Of a stretch of DNA of 64,000 nucleotides, positions 18,081 to 28,594 are shown in pieces. The position numbers and the translations under genes were made by a program. Below the pieces are notes generated by a model. The model was not told the DNA's origin. It saw nothing but the letters and a program-made list of their open reading frames with translations, and did not search any database. The DNA comes from Limnochordaceae bacterium (GTDB lineage: Bacteria; Bacillota; Limnochordia; Limnochordales; Geochordaceae): assembly GCA_014896295.1 (NCBI GenBank), contig JADBKR010000004.1, forward strand, positions 62,001-126,000, written 5' to 3'. Positions within the stretch are counted from its first letter, which is position 1. Each line of letters starts with the position of its first letter.

Positions 18081-19674
18081 CGGCCGTCGAAGCCTTCCTG
18101 GCTCTGGATCTCGGCACGAGCGGCTGCCGGGCAGCGGCCTTCGACGTCCGGGGGCGGGTGCTGGCCTCGGCGCGCCAGGAGTACCCGACCTACTCCCCCC
18201 GGCCGGGCTGGGCAGAACAGGATCCTTCCGAGTGGGAGGATGCGGCCGTTGCCGTCTTGCACAGGGTGGCGGCGGCGGCCGGCGGGCGATCCGGGCGGAT
18301 CGAGTTCGCCTCGCTCACCCTCACCGGCCAGATGGCAGGTCTCGTCCTCATCGGGCGCGACGGCCGGACCCTCTACCCTGCCATCCCATGGCACGACCGC
18401 CGGGCGCAGGCGCAGGCTTCCCTCCTGGATGTCGCCGTGCCCGAGTTTTACCGCATTACCGGATGCCACGCGTCCCCCGTCTACCCCGTGGCCAAGTTCC
18501 TGTGGCTGAGGAGGCGGCCGAAGGCCGGATCACGGGGATCGCGTCGGAGCCCTTTCGACGGGCGCTCGGCGAGACCCGCTGGGTCCTCTCGCCCAGGGAC
18601 GAGCTCTTCCGGCGCCTGACCGGCGAAGTCGCCACGGATCCTTCGTGCGCCGGGGCCACCGGGCTTTTCGGTATGGCCTCGCGGTCGTGGGACGAGCGGC
18701 TGTGCGACCTTGCCGGCGTCGATCCGTCGTGGCTCCCGCCCATTCGCGCGGCGACCGAGGTGGCAGGACGCCTTCCTGCTCGCCTGCACGAGGCGACCGG
18801 ACTCCCGTCCGGGCTGCCCGTGGTGCTCGGTGCCGGGGACGGGGTCGCCCAGAGTCTTGGAACGGGCTTCGTGCAGCCCGGGCAGCTGACCGTGAGCCTG
18901 GGCACGAGCGGGGTGGTCCGCACCGTGACCGCACGGCCGCTGCTCGATCTCAACAGCCGCGCTCGTGCTCCGCGCCTCACCGTCTACCCCTTCCTGGCCG
19001 GAGCCGGAGGCGAGCTGGCGTGGGTCGCCAACGGTGCGACGGCCAACGCGGCGGGAGTGCTCGAGTGGCTCCGGGCTGCGGTCCTCCGGCGGCCGCTGCC
19101 CATGGACGAAGCGGCCTCGGTGGTGGCGGGCTCCGATGGGCTGCTTTTCCTTCCGTACCTGTCGGGAGAACGAACCCCCCTATGGGAACCTTCGGCCCGC
19201 GGGGTCTGGTTGGGTTTGACCCCGGCCCACACCGACGCCCACCTCGTCCGCTCCGCGGTGGAGGGGGTGGTGATGGCTCTGCGGGCCGTCACCGGCGCGC
19301 TGGCGGAGAGCGGGGCGCGTGTGCACCTCGCCGCGCTGGCGGGCGGCGGCAGCATCCATCCCGTCACGGCCCGCATCCTGGCCGATGGGCTGGGGATGCC
19401 CATCACCCGGCTACCCGACCCCGGACTCGAGACGGTTCGGGGGGCCGCCGTCCTTGGTCTGGCAGCCCGTTTACGAGAAGGCTCGTCGCTGGACGAAGCG
19501 ACCCTCGCCCGCCATGCGGCTCGGCAGCTCGTGCCGGCGCCGGTCGAGGTGGTCGAACCCGGCCCGTGTGCCGGCGCCTACGCGGCGCTCTTCGAGCGGT
19601 TCAGCGAACTGACGCAGACCCTGCTCCCGCTTTTCCGCCGTTTCTACCAGGAGAGGAGCGCGACCGTTGCCTGA
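18065..19674 (+). CDS. FGGY-family carbohydrate kinase, frameshifted
   Basis: ATP-dependent sugar kinase of the xylulokinase/gluconokinase family. FLALDLGTSGCRAAAFD (phosphate-1 loop), GWAEQDPSEW, the LTGQMAGLVL segment and IPWHDRRAQ with the catalytic-type Asp are seen, followed in another frame by WVLSPRDELFRRLTGEVATD, LGAGDGVAQSLGTGF, VSLGTSGVVRT and ALAGGGSIHPVTARILAD. The break is at about 18510 in GAGGAGG; one added G restores 536 residues. GTG 18065 lies within the end of the cyclase gene. In context it would phosphorylate the imported sugar acid or amino sugar acid before the PLP enzyme acts (inference). Confidence 0.87.
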
Positions 19675-20824
19675 GATGGCTACCTCCGTGCATCCCTTCG
19701 AACGACTCGGCCTGGGCCGGGTCATCAACGCCGCAGGCAAGATGACCTACCTGGGCGGCTCGGCGCTGAGCCCTACGGTGGCGGCCGCCATGGCCGAGGC
19801 CGGGCGCCGCTACGTCGACATGGCGCAACTCCAAAGGGCGGCCGGCCGGGCCATCGCCCGACTCACCGGCGCCGAGGACGCCACGGTCACCTCCTGTGCC
19901 GCCTCCGGGCTGGTGGCGGCCGTGGCCGCCTGCCTCACCGGTACGGACGTCGGCAAGATACGGCGCTTGCCCGACACCGACGGGCTGGAGCGCCGCGAGG
20001 TGGTGCTCCAGAAGGGCCACTCCGTGGACTTCGGGATGGAGATCGTACAGCTCGTCCGCATGACCGGCGCCATCCCGGTGGAGGTGGGCTCCGTCAACCG
20101 CACCCGCCCTGACCAGATGGCTTCGGCCCTTGGCCCCCGCACCGCCGCGGTGCTCCACGTGGTCTCGCACCACGCCCAGCAGGAAGGCATGCTCGACCTG
20201 CGAGCGGTGGCCCACCTCGCGCAAGCCCGGGGCATCCCGGTCGTCGTCGACGCCGCAGCCGAGGTCGACCTGCGCGCACACCTGGCCGCCGGGGCCACGC
20301 TGGTCGTCTACAGCGGCCAGAAAGCCGTGGGGGCTCCGACGTCCGGGTTCGTGGCCGGCAAGGCGAGCCTGGTCGAAGCGTGCCGCCTCCAGGAGCTCGG
20401 CATCTGCCGGCCCATGAAGGTGGGCAAGGAGGCCATCGCGGGGCTGCTGCAGGCGCTCGAAGAGTACGTAGCGGCCAGCGAGGCGGCGTTGCGCCAGCTC
20501 CTGGAGCGCCGGGCCAGGCGCCTGGCCGGTGCGCTTTCCGAGACCCTGGCCGGTGCCGGTCTGCTACATGCCAGGGTCGACATCGTATCCGACGAGACCC
20601 GGCCGATCCCCCGAGTCCGCCTGACCATCGAGCCGGGCCACTCGCCGGTGGACGCCCGAGCCCTGGTCCGGCAGCTGGAAGCAGGTAACCCGTCGATCCG
20701 GACTCGCAACCACCACGTGGAGTCGGGGATCGTGCTGTTCGACGTCCGTACGCTCGAAGACGAGCAGATCGACACGGTGGTGCAGCGGGTCGTCGACGCC
20801 CTCAGCGGAAAGGAGCCTTCGTAA
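19667..20824 (+). CDS. SelA/DgaE-like PLP-dependent ammonia-lyase or transferase
   Basis: Fold-type I PLP enzyme, 385 aa, of the group containing selenocysteine synthase SelA and D-glucosaminate-6-phosphate ammonia-lyase (DgaE). INAAGKMTYLGGSALSP at the N-terminus and TSCAASGLVAAVAACLTG are typical. D195 (VVVDAAAEV) would bind the PLP ring nitrogen and K219 (YSGQKAVGAPTSGF) would form the aldimine. It lacks the SelA N-terminal domain and its context is catabolic, so an ammonia-lyase role is preferred. TTG 19667 has GGAGAGGAG 8 nt upstream and overlaps the kinase stop; ATG 19676 is the alternative. Downstream RidA fits an enamine-producing enzyme. Confidence 0.85.
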   Translation: MPEMATSVHPFERLGLGRVINAAGKMTYLGGSALSPTVAAAMAEAGRRYVDMAQLQRAAGRAIARLTGAEDATVTSCAASGLVAAVAACLTGTDVGKIRRLPDTDGLERREVVLQKGHSVDFGMEIVQLVRMTGAIPVEVGSVNRTRPDQMASALGPRTAAVLHVVSHHAQQEGMLDLRAVAHLAQARGIPVVVDAAAEVDLRAHLAAGATLVVYSGQKAVGAPTSGFVAGKASLVEACRLQELGICRPMKVGKEAIAGLLQALEEYVAASEAALRQLLERRARRLAGALSETLAGAGLLHARVDIVSDETRPIPRVRLTIEPGHSPVDARALVRQLEAGNPSIRTRNHHVESGIVLFDVRTLEDEQIDTVVQRVVDALSGKEPS

Positions 20825-20826
20825 CC

Positions 20827-21219
20827 ATGCCCGGCGAAGATCACGAGCAAGGTCCTCGGGTCCTGGTACCGGCCCCCGGACGGCCGTTTTCCCGAGCCGT
20901 ACGCGCGGGGGGCCTCGTGTGGCTCTCAGGCGTCACGCCCCCGGCGGACGTGATCCGGCACTCGCCCGACGATGCGGCCCGCCAGACCGAGGCATGCCTG
21001 CGCCGCATCCAGCAAACCCTCGAGGAGGCAGGGCTCTCCCTGCGGCACGTCGCCCGCGTCACCGTGTACCTTGCCCGCGCGAGCGACTTCGAAGCCATGA
21101 ACGCCGCCTACCGTGGCTTCTTCCCCTCCGATCCCCCGGCCCGCACCACGGTGGTCACCGGCCTGGTCGTGCCCCAGGCGCTCGTCGAGATCGAGGCGGT
21201 CGCGGCGCCGGACCCGTAG
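20827..21219 (+). CDS. RidA-family enamine/imine deaminase
   Basis: Small RidA/YjgF protein, 130 aa, that hydrolyses reactive enamine or imine intermediates released by PLP enzymes. The conserved Arg (R106 in PPARTTVV) and Glu (E121 in VEIEAVA) of the active pocket are present, as is the VWLSGVTPP strand. ATG 20827 is 2 bp after the stop of the PLP enzyme gene and follows GGAAAGGAG. Close linkage suggests that it processes the product of that ammonia-lyase. It is the last gene of the RpiR cluster; the 70-bp gap to the converging gene has no clear terminator. Confidence 0.93.
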   Translation: MPGEDHEQGPRVLVPAPGRPFSRAVRAGGLVWLSGVTPPADVIRHSPDDAARQTEACLRRIQQTLEEAGLSLRHVARVTVYLARASDFEAMNAAYRGFFPSDPPARTTVVTGLVVPQALVEIEAVAAPDP

Positions 21220-21289
21220 GGCCGGCGCCCAGCTCCCCCACGCTCCGTGCCTGCCCGGCCCCGCCCGCCCGGCCGAGGGTGGAGAGGGT

Positions 21290-22916
21290 CTACGCGGCGC
21301 TCTGCGCGCCCGGCCGAGCCTCTCGCCCGAGCACCGCGGCGTAAAACGTCGCCACCACCTCGGGATCCTCGGCCAACGCCTCGAGCGGGTAGAGCAGCAT
21401 GTCGCGCCGTCCCACCCGCACCCACAAGGGCCGCCCGACCTCGTCTCGCCCGCGGACCTCGGCCTCTCGGGGCTCCAGCACGAGAGGCGTCGAAGTAAAC
21501 GGATCCGGCCCCTGCGGGAGCTCCAGCTGCCCGCCCTCCCAGGCCAGCGCCCTGGGCGCCGGTTCGGCGAGGTTGAAGCGGTTGTGCGGCTCACCGCCGA
21601 AAAACCGCCGGGCGTCGGCCGCCGCCACCCAGCCGCCCTCGTGGGAGCGCACGCTCGTCGCGTGCAGGTAGCTGTACAGCACCCGCCCGGGCACCTCCAT
21701 GAGCCGCGCCCAGGTCGCCGCCCGCAGCTTCTGGGCCGACGGCACCACCAGGAGGGGCGGCAGCGCCTGCTCCTGGCCCGGCGCCAGGTCCCGTTCCAGC
21801 ACCGCCTCCGGCAGGTAGCCCAGTTTGCGCAGCGCCGCGTACGCGTTGAGCAGCGCCCGCTGCATCACCGCCGCCGGCCGCTCGGAGAAGGGGTACACCT
21901 CGTGCAGGTACGACGGTACCAGCACCCCTGCCCGCTCCAGGTGCGGCAGCGGCGCGTCCATGGCCTCCCGCAACGCCCTCGCCACCGGGCCGTGCCGTGC
22001 GGTCTGCCCGCAGCATGCCGAACGAAAGCTCCAGCGCATGGTGGCTGTAAGGGTCCGTCTCCCGCATGGCGTCCGGGAAGTCGAACCCGCACCACCAGCA
22101 GATCCGGCTCGCACGGTGCAGGCGCGCTTCCACGACCACCCGCCGGGCCCAGGCCGCCACCTCCTCCTCCCCGAAAACCGAGTGGGTGGCGCCAAACTCC
22201 TCCAGCCACAGCTCCTTGCCCAGACGGGTCGCGAAGCGACGCGCCATGGCCATCGCCATCCCGTACGCGGCGACCTGCCGGTCGGGGTGAGTCTCGGCCA
22301 GGTACAGGTGAGGGGCGATGACGTCCTGCGCGCACGTCGGCCGAAAGCCGCTCGCCGTATCCCCCAGCACGTACCAGGCCCCGTCGCCCAGCGTCACCGG
22401 GCGGTGGGGATCCAGGCGCTTGACCAGCCCCACCATTCGGGAGGCCCACGCTTCTACCGCTTCTGCCGGTGCCGGCCCCGTGAAGATGGGGACCTCGTTG
22501 GTGAGCACGTACGCCTCGAGCGCCGGGCTCCCTTTGACCGCCTCGACGATCGTGGCCAGGTACCGCTCCTGCGCCAGCAAGAGCCCCGGGTCCGTGTACA
22601 GCCGGCTCGGGTCGGCCATCCAGCGGGGCGGCCAGTTCTGCCCGCTCATGTGCCCCACCAGGAACGTGAGGTGGACGCCCAGCCCGATCCGTTCGTTGAG
22701 GCGCATGTACCGCTCCAGCCGCTCCAGCATGGCCGGCTCTACCCGCTCCGGCTCCGGCATGAAGTCGGGCCAGAAGAGGAAACTGCGGGTGTACTCGATG
22801 CCCGCCTCTTTGAGCGCACGCAGGTCGGCGGCGATCGCCTCTTCCCGGAAGTCCCGCCACATCCCCGGGCCTGCGTAGCTCGCCCAGTAGTTGACACCCA
22901 GTCGCTGCCCTGTCAC
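21290..22916 (-). CDS. GH5-like cellulase/mannanase-fold glycoside hydrolase, frameshifted
   Basis: Predicted glycosidase with a GH5-like (beta/alpha)8 domain: the N-terminus has GVNYWASYAGPGMWRDF, then LTNEVPIF with a candidate acid/base Glu near residue 166 and WLEEFGATHS with a candidate nucleophile. There is no signal peptide, so it should act inside the cell on imported oligosaccharides. Near 22010 the frame changes by one base; after it RHGPVARALREAMDAPL and PSYLHEVYPFSERPA continue to a C-terminal beta-rich domain, total about 541 aa. GTG 22916 overlaps the DppF-like stop. Last gene of the LacI-linked importer operon; the exact GH family is uncertain. Confidence 0.75.
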
Positions 22917-23722
22917 GTTACCACGGACCTCCCCTTCGAAAGGCTGAACGCATCGGCGAAAAGCTGCCGCGTATACGGATGTTGGGGGTGGGCCGTCACC
23001 CGGCCTGCCTCGCCCTGTTCTACCACCTTGCCCTGGTGCATGACCAGCAGCGTGTCGCTCACGTAGCTGGCCAGGCTCACGTCGTGGGTGATGAACAAGA
23101 TGGCCATCCCGTACTCGTCTCTCAGGTCGAGCAGCAAATTGAGGATGGTCGCCCGTGAGGAGGCATCCACCATGGTGGTGGGCTCGTCGGCGATGAGCAG
23201 CCTGGGTCGCACGACCAGCGCCCTGGCGATCATGATCCGCTGCCTTTCTCCCCCGCTCAGCTCATGGGCGAACTTGCCCATCACCTCGGAGGGGTTGAGC
23301 GCGACCCGCTCGAGCGCCCAGCGCACGCGCCGGTCCCTCTCCCCGGCCTCCACCCTGCCTTCCAGCCGCAGGCTCCGCTCCAGGACCCGCCGCACTGGGA
23401 AGAACTGGTTGAACGATGAGAAGGGATCCTGGAACACCGCCTGGACCTGCCGCCAGTACGCCCTCAACTCCCCCAGGCGGGAGAGGCGCGTGACGTCCTG
23501 CCCCGCGAAAACGATCCTCCCCGCCGTGGGCCGGATGAGCCGAAGCAGCACCCGCGCGAGCGTGGACTTGCCGCTGCCGCTCTCCCCCACGACCGAGGCG
23601 ATCTCGCCCCGCTGCAGCGTGAACGACACGTCGTCCACCGCCCGGACTTCTTTCGCCCCGTGCCCGAAGATCCGGGTCAGGTGCCGGACGTCCAGCAGTA
23701 CCGCGTCAGTTGCCGGCGGCAT
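22913..23722 (-). CDS. Dpp/Opp-type ABC ATPase (DppF-like)
   Basis: Cytoplasmic ATPase, 269 aa. Walker A GESGSGKST, Q-loop FQDPFSSFNQFFPV, signature LSGGERQRIMIARAL, Walker B LLIADEPTTMVDAS and the switch His in FITHDVSLA are intact. The C-terminal HPQHPYTRQL segment is typical of Opp/Dpp ATPases; the extended Cys-rich tail of longer homologues is absent. It overlaps the DppD-like gene by 17 bp. Half of the heterodimeric motor for the oligosaccharide importer encoded upstream. Confidence 0.94.
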   Translation of the reverse strand: MPPATDAVLLDVRHLTRIFGHGAKEVRAVDDVSFTLQRGEIASVVGESGSGKSTLARVLLRLIRPTAGRIVFAGQDVTRLSRLGELRAYWRQVQAVFQDPFSSFNQFFPVRRVLERSLRLEGRVEAGERDRRVRWALERVALNPSEVMGKFAHELSGGERQRIMIARALVVRPRLLIADEPTTMVDASSRATILNLLLDLRDEYGMAILFITHDVSLASYVSDTLLVMHQGKVVEQGEAGRVTAHPQHPYTRQLFADAFSLSKGRSVVT

Positions 23723-24736
23723 GGCTCATACTGCCCGCCTCTCCTGCCCGTTGCTCGGCGACCCACCAGCAAACCGCCGAATGGCCCGCCCCGACATCCG
23801 CCACCGGTGGCGCCTCCCGTGAGCATCGGCCCATCGCCACCGGGCAACGCGGGTGGAAGCGACACCCCGGGGGTGGCGAAATGAGATTGGGCGGGGCCCC
23901 TCCCACCGTCTGGATGCGCTGGCGCCGCGTACCGGTCTCCAGCACGATGGTGGCCTCCATGAGGACCTTCGTGTACGGGTGCGCCGGCTGGAAGAGGACC
24001 TCCTCCGCCGGCCCCACCTCCACGAGCTGCCCTGCGTACATGATGGCGATGCGATGGGCGATGTACCGGAGCAGCGGCAGTTCGTGCGTGATGAAGACAA
24101 TGCCCCGGATGATGCGCTGCTCCAGCAGGTGCGACAGGAGCGCCAGCAACGCCCGCTGCGAACTCACGTCGAGGGCGGAGGTCGGCTCGTCGGCAATGAG
24201 CACGTCCGGGTCGAGCAGCGTCGAGACCACCGCCACCACCCGCTGGCGCATCCCGCCGCTCAGCTGGTGCGGGTAGGCGTCCAGCACCCTCGGCGGCAGC
24301 GCCAGTCGCTCCAGACGCTCGGTGGCACGGGCGATGGCCTCTTTGCGGGTGATGCCCGCCACGTGCGAGCGCAGCACGTCGTAGACGAAATCCCGCACCC
24401 GAAGCGTGGGGTTGAGCGCGTTCATGGCGCCCTGGGGGAGCAGCGCCACCACCTTGCCCCGCAGCCCGGTTCCCACCCGGCCGCCGTTGATGCCGTCGAG
24501 CGGGATGTCGTGACCTGCCACCCGCAGCCGACCCCCGTCACCTGCAGCGGCGGGTGGACGTTGAGCGACAGGATGCTCGCGAGCGTCGACTTGCCGCACC
24601 CGGACTCGCCGGCGACGCCGAGCGCCTCGCCCTCCTCCAGCGTGAGCGAGACGTCATCGACGGCCCGGATGCGCGGCCCGTCGCTGTCGACCCGGTAGCT
24701 CGCGCTGATCCGGCGGGCCTCGAGCAGGGTGCTCAC
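23706..24736 (-). CDS. Dpp/Opp-type ABC ATPase (DppD-like), frameshifted
   Basis: Partner ATPase. The first part, from GTG 24736, contains VDDVSLTLEEGEALGVAGES and the Walker A GESGCGKST. The frame breaks in the C5 run at 24532-24536 (a G run on the coding strand); one added G gives VTGGRLRVAGHDIPL and continues through QGAMNALNPT, LSGGMRQRVV, VLIADEPTSALD and FITHELPLLRY. The C-terminal Cys-containing stretch CRFHPRCPVAMGRC may bind an Fe-S cluster, as in other DppD proteins. Corrected length 343 aa. GTGA overlap with the permease upstream. Confidence 0.88.
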
Positions 24737-25590
24737 GCGCCCCGGCCCTCCCTTCGGAGCCTCGGGTTGTAAATCTCGTCGAGGCTGGCGTTCAGCAGCT
24801 GCAGGCTGAACGCAATGACGGCCAGGAAAAAGACCGGCGGCACGAAGGTCCACCAGACACCCTGGCGTACCGCCTCCCACAGCAGCGCCCATTGCAGCAA
24901 CACGCCCAGGGAAATGGCGTTGGACGGCCCCAACCCCAGCATGCTGAGCGCTGCCTCCGTCAGCACGGCAGAGGCGAGCTGCAGCGTGAACGCCATGGCC
25001 AGATAGGAGAGCATGTAGGGGATGATCTCCCGCACGATGATCTCGACGCCGCCGGCCCCCGAAAGGCGGGCGACGTCCACGTGCTCTCGCGCCCGCAGGC
25101 TGCTCGCCTGCGCCCGTACCGCCCGGGCCGTCCATGGCCACGACGTGATGCCGATGATGAGGCCCATGACGGGCACGGATCGGGATTGCAGCGCAATCGA
25201 GAGCAGGATGAGGACGATGAAGGAGGGAATCGTGATGAGCACGTTGGTCACGCCCATCAGGAGTTCCTCCGTGACGCCCCCGTAATAGCCCGCCGTCGTC
25301 CCCACCACGGTGCCGATGACCACGGCGATGATGCCGGCGATCGCCCCGATTTCGAGCGACGTCCGGGTACCGTACATGAGCAGCGTCAGCTCGTCTTTCC
25401 CGAAGTTGTCGGTGCCGAGCAAAGCGCTGCCCGACGGCGGCTCGAACGGCATGCCCACGATGGCGTTGGGGTCGCGCCCGGCGATCGCGGGCCCCGCCAG
25501 CGCAAAGGCAAGTACCGCCAGCACCAGGACGAGGCTCGCCATGAACCGCTGCGAGCGAAACGCCCGCCGCACCGACCCGGAAACGGCCAC
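24733..25590 (-). CDS. Dpp/Opp-type ABC permease (DppC-like)
   Basis: Inner-membrane permease, 285 aa. ALLGTDNFGKDELTLLMYGTR is the DppC hallmark; GVTNVLITIPSFIVLILLS and the EAA-type loop region EHVDVARLSGAGGVEIIVREI follow. GTG 25590 is preceded by GGGGAG at 9 nt, and the gene starts 3 nt after the stop of the DppB-like gene. The loop lacks the usual Ala-Ala pair (it has DVARLSG), a variant found in sugar-type Dpp importers. Part of the LacI-linked operon. Confidence 0.92.
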   Translation of the reverse strand: MAVSGSVRRAFRSQRFMASLVLVLAVLAFALAGPAIAGRDPNAIVGMPFEPPSGSALLGTDNFGKDELTLLMYGTRTSLEIGAIAGIIAVVIGTVVGTTAGYYGGVTEELLMGVTNVLITIPSFIVLILLSIALQSRSVPVMGLIIGITSWPWTARAVRAQASSLRAREHVDVARLSGAGGVEIIVREIIPYMLSYLAMAFTLQLASAVLTEAALSMLGLGPSNAISLGVLLQWALLWEAVRQGVWWTFVPPVFFLAVIAFSLQLLNASLDEIYNPRLRREGRGA

Positions 25591-25593
25591 TTG

Positions 25594-26603
25594 CTATCGC
25601 TCCCCCATTTGAACGGCCCGGATGCGCGGATCGATGAAGCCGTACGCCAGGTCGACCAGGAAGTTGGCCAGCAGCACCGCCGTCGCGATGAACAGCGTCA
25701 CGCCCTGGATGAGCGGGTAATCGTTGAGGGAGATCGCGTTGAAGAGCAGGTACCCGATGCCGGGATACGAGAAGACCAGCTCGGTGATGAGCGCTCCCCG
25801 ACCATGGTGCCCAGCGACAGGGCAAGGCCCGTCACCTGCGGCAGCATGGCGTTGCGGAAGACGTACCGCAGGATCGTGTTTTCCTTGACTCCCATCCCGG
25901 ACGCGTAGTTGACGTAATCCGCACCCAGCTCGTAGATGGCCATGGAGCGCATCCCGACGGCCTGCCCCCCGATGGCGATCAGCACCAGGGAGAGGAAGGG
26001 CAGGGTGTAATGCTGGATCAGGTCCACGATGAATCCCACGGACAGGTTCGGGCTCAAACCGAAGCTGTACCCGCCCGCCACCGGGAAGACCGGCACCACC
26101 ACGGCGAGGAAGTACAACAGGAGAATGGCCATGGCGTAATACGGGATGCTGGAGACGGCCAGTGCGCCCACGAAGAGCGTGCGGTCGAACGTGCCTCCCT
26201 TGTAGGCGGCCAGGGCTCCGAGCAAGTTGCCCAGGATCCATCCGATGAGGATGGCCGGCAACTGCAGGGCCACGGTCCAGGGCAACGCCTGTGCGATGAG
26301 GTCGGTCACCCTGGCCGGGTAGAAGGAGAAGGAAGTCCCCAGGTTGCCCCGCAGGACGTTGCCCACGTACGTCACGAACTGCTGCCCCATGGGCTCGTCG
26401 AGACCGAACTCCTGCAAGAATGCCTGGTAGACCCGGCTCGCCGCCTCGCCCTGCCCGCCGCTCCGCAGGTACTGGGCGATGAGCGCGTCTACGGGGTTAC
26501 CGGGAATGAGCCGCGGCAGCAGGAAATTGAGCCCCATGGCTACGACGAATGCCAGCGCGTACCACAACGCCTTGCTCACGATGTAGCGCCGCAGGTACGT
26601 CAA
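25594..26603 (-). CDS. Dpp/Opp-type ABC permease (DppB-like), frameshifted
   Basis: Inner-membrane permease. YIVSKALWYALAFVVAMGLN, FLLPRLIPGNPVDALIAQYL, YVGNVLRGNLGTSFSFYPA and the EAA-type region DYVNYASGMGVKENTILRYV identify the family. The frame breaks in the C4 run at 25796-25799; one added base restores GALITELVFSYPGIGYLLF and the C-terminal LANFLVDLAYGFIDPRI, giving 336 aa. The long FLQEFGLDEPMGQQF region before the periplasmic loop is typical of oligosaccharide-type DppB proteins. The break is most simply a homopolymer error. Confidence 0.88.
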
Positions 26604-26695
26604 CCCCCTACGCCCGTTCGGCGGTCACGGCTGCCCGCCGGGGCGGAGCGGGAGGGCTGTTTCCGAAGACCCTCCCGCTCCGCCTGTCGTGGCGG

Positions 26696-28456
26696 TCAAC
26701 CGGCCGCCGCCGGGTGGTCCCTTTCCTTCCTGCGCGTCACTTCGGGACGGACCAGGCGCAGCACCGAGATGTAGAACATCGGGGGCGCCTTGGGGTCCTG
26801 GCTCGTCGGGAAGCCCGTCCAGTGCGTCGTGTTGAACTCGTAGAAGAGAAGCGGCCGGTACATGAGCGGAATGGCCGGCACGTTCTCCATGAAGATACGG
26901 TCGAGCTGCCCGTAGATCTCCTTCAACTGCTCCGGGCTCCCGGCCGAGGCGGCGCGGTCGAGCAAGCCGGCCACGTCGGGATGGGAGAACCGCCCGTAGT
27001 CCCGGAACGCTTGCTGGCCAATGGGCGGCACGCCCCGGTCGTCCAACACGTCCCGGAAGCGGGTCCAGGGGCTGGCCGCGCCTACCTGGGAGACATACCA
27101 GAGCACCAGGTCAAAGTTGCCGTTCTGCACGTTGGTGGAGACGATGGGTGCCTGCGGAAAGTCCGTGCGCACCTCGATGCCCACCTGCCGGGCGCTCTGG
27201 GAGACCACCTGCAGGGCCGCCATCCAGTCGGTCCACCCGTACGGGGTCTGCACCGTGAAGCTCAGCCTGGTCCCGTCGGGCAACACGTAAATGCCGTCCG
27301 GCCCCTTCTTCGCCTTGAGCTCCTGCTCCAGGATCTGGACGGCCTTCTTCGGGTCGTGCTTCCAGCCGTACTGCTCCACGAGCTGCTCATCGAAGTACTG
27401 GGACTCGACGCCGGTCGGCAGGATCAGGCTCGACTTCGCCGGCTCCGAGTACCGTGACATGGCGGTGCGGGCGATCAGCGCGTAGTCGATGGAGTACGCC
27501 AGCGCGCGCCGCACCTGGACGTTGTCGAGCCCTTTCTGGTGGACGTTGATGATCATGAGCGGGATCGAGCCCGGGATGTAGTACGGTTCCTTGTCGTACC
27601 AGGTCTGGACGTTGTGCAGCGTCCACACCTGCGGCACGAACTGCTGGGACCAGTCGACGTCCCCTTGCTTGAGCGCCAGGTTGCCGGCGTCGTTGCTCTT
27701 GAAGATCGGGTGCACGAGGTACTTCGGGGTGGGCATCCCGTACAGCGACTTGCCCCAGTACCCTTCGAACCGCTGCAGCACGATCCGCTCGGCCGAGTAG
27801 CTCTGCACCTGGTAGGGGCCGGAACCGACCGGCTTCAGGTTGGTGAACTGCATGAGCTCGGCGCGCCCTTTGTCTGCCAACGGGCCCCAGATGTGCTGGG
27901 GAAGGATCATGACCGTCGCGACGTACTGCTCGACCAGCGGCCGGTTGGGCTTCGCCGGGTCGAGCGCGATCTCGACGGTCCGGTCGTCCACCGCCTTGAC
28001 CGACTTCACGTACTGCCAGAACGAGCTGTACCCCAGGGCGAAGCGCTCGGCCAGCTGGAACGTGAAGGCCACGTCACGTGCCGTGAGCGCCTTGCCGTCC
28101 TGCCACCTGGTGCCCGGCTGGAGCTGGATGCGCAGCGTGGTTGCGTCGACCCACTTCATCTCCCGGGCCAAGAGCGGCTCGAAACGGCCGTCCACGATGT
28201 TGTACAGGAAGAGGGACTCATAGACGTAACCGGGCGCCTGCTGATCCGGGTTGCCGTTGCCGCCCACCGGCCAGGCAGCGTTGGGCGCCAGCGGGTTGAA
28301 GTGGGTGGCAGGTCCCCACTGGAAACCGGCGATATATAGGGTTTGATTGCGGGGTAGCCCCTGGGCGAATGCCGGCGCGACCCCTGCAACGGCCACGGCC
28401 AGGACCATCCCCAGGAAGGCTGTGGTACGCCAGGTACGCTTCAAAGTGGGCACCAT
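26696..28456 (-). CDS. Dpp/Opp-type ABC substrate-binding protein (oligosaccharide type likely)
   Basis: Extracytoplasmic SBP_bac_5 protein, about 586 aa. A signal peptide ends at APAFAQ, without a lipobox. Family features are [52 protein letters not shown] and [14 protein letters not shown]. The start is probably ATG 28456, directly after GGAGAGG, although TTG 28465 or GTG 28453 are possible. It precedes dppB/C/D/F-like genes and a GH5-like enzyme and lies near a GH3 beta-glucosidase, so the ligand is probably a beta-linked oligosaccharide (cellobiose- or mannobiose-like), as in related thermophile systems; this is inference. Confidence 0.9.
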   Translation of the reverse strand: MVPTLKRTWRTTAFLGMVLAVAVAGVAPAFAQGLPRNQTLYIAGFQWGPATHFNPLAPNAAWPVGGNGNPDQQAPGYVYESLFLYNIVDGRFEPLLAREMKWVDATTLRIQLQPGTRWQDGKALTARDVAFTFQLAERFALGYSSFWQYVKSVKAVDDRTVEIALDPAKPNRPLVEQYVATVMILPQHIWGPLADKGRAELMQFTNLKPVGSGPYQVQSYSAERIVLQRFEGYWGKSLYGMPTPKYLVHPIFKSNDAGNLALKQGDVDWSQQFVPQVWTLHNVQTWYDKEPYYIPGSIPLMIINVHQKGLDNVQVRRALAYSIDYALIARTAMSRYSEPAKSSLILPTGVESQYFDEQLVEQYGWKHDPKKAVQILEQELKAKKGPDGIYVLPDGTRLSFTVQTPYGWTDWMAALQVVSQSARQVGIEVRTDFPQAPIVSTNVQNGNFDLVLWYVSQVGAASPWTRFRDVLDDRGVPPIGQQAFRDYGRFSHPDVAGLLDRAASAGSPEQLKEIYGQLDRIFMENVPAIPLMYRPLLFYEFNTTHWTGFPTSQDPKAPPMFYISVLRLVRPEVTRRKERDHPAAAG

Positions 28457-28594
28457 CCTCTCCAAACTGGGCCTCTACGGCCCCCGACCCGGGCCTTTGC
28501 GGGCCCCGTTACGGACGCCGCCCCACTTCCTCCGGGAGCGGCCAGCCCCCGGTCACTCCGGTTTCCTCCCGCCCCCCTTCCGCCGTGACGACCC

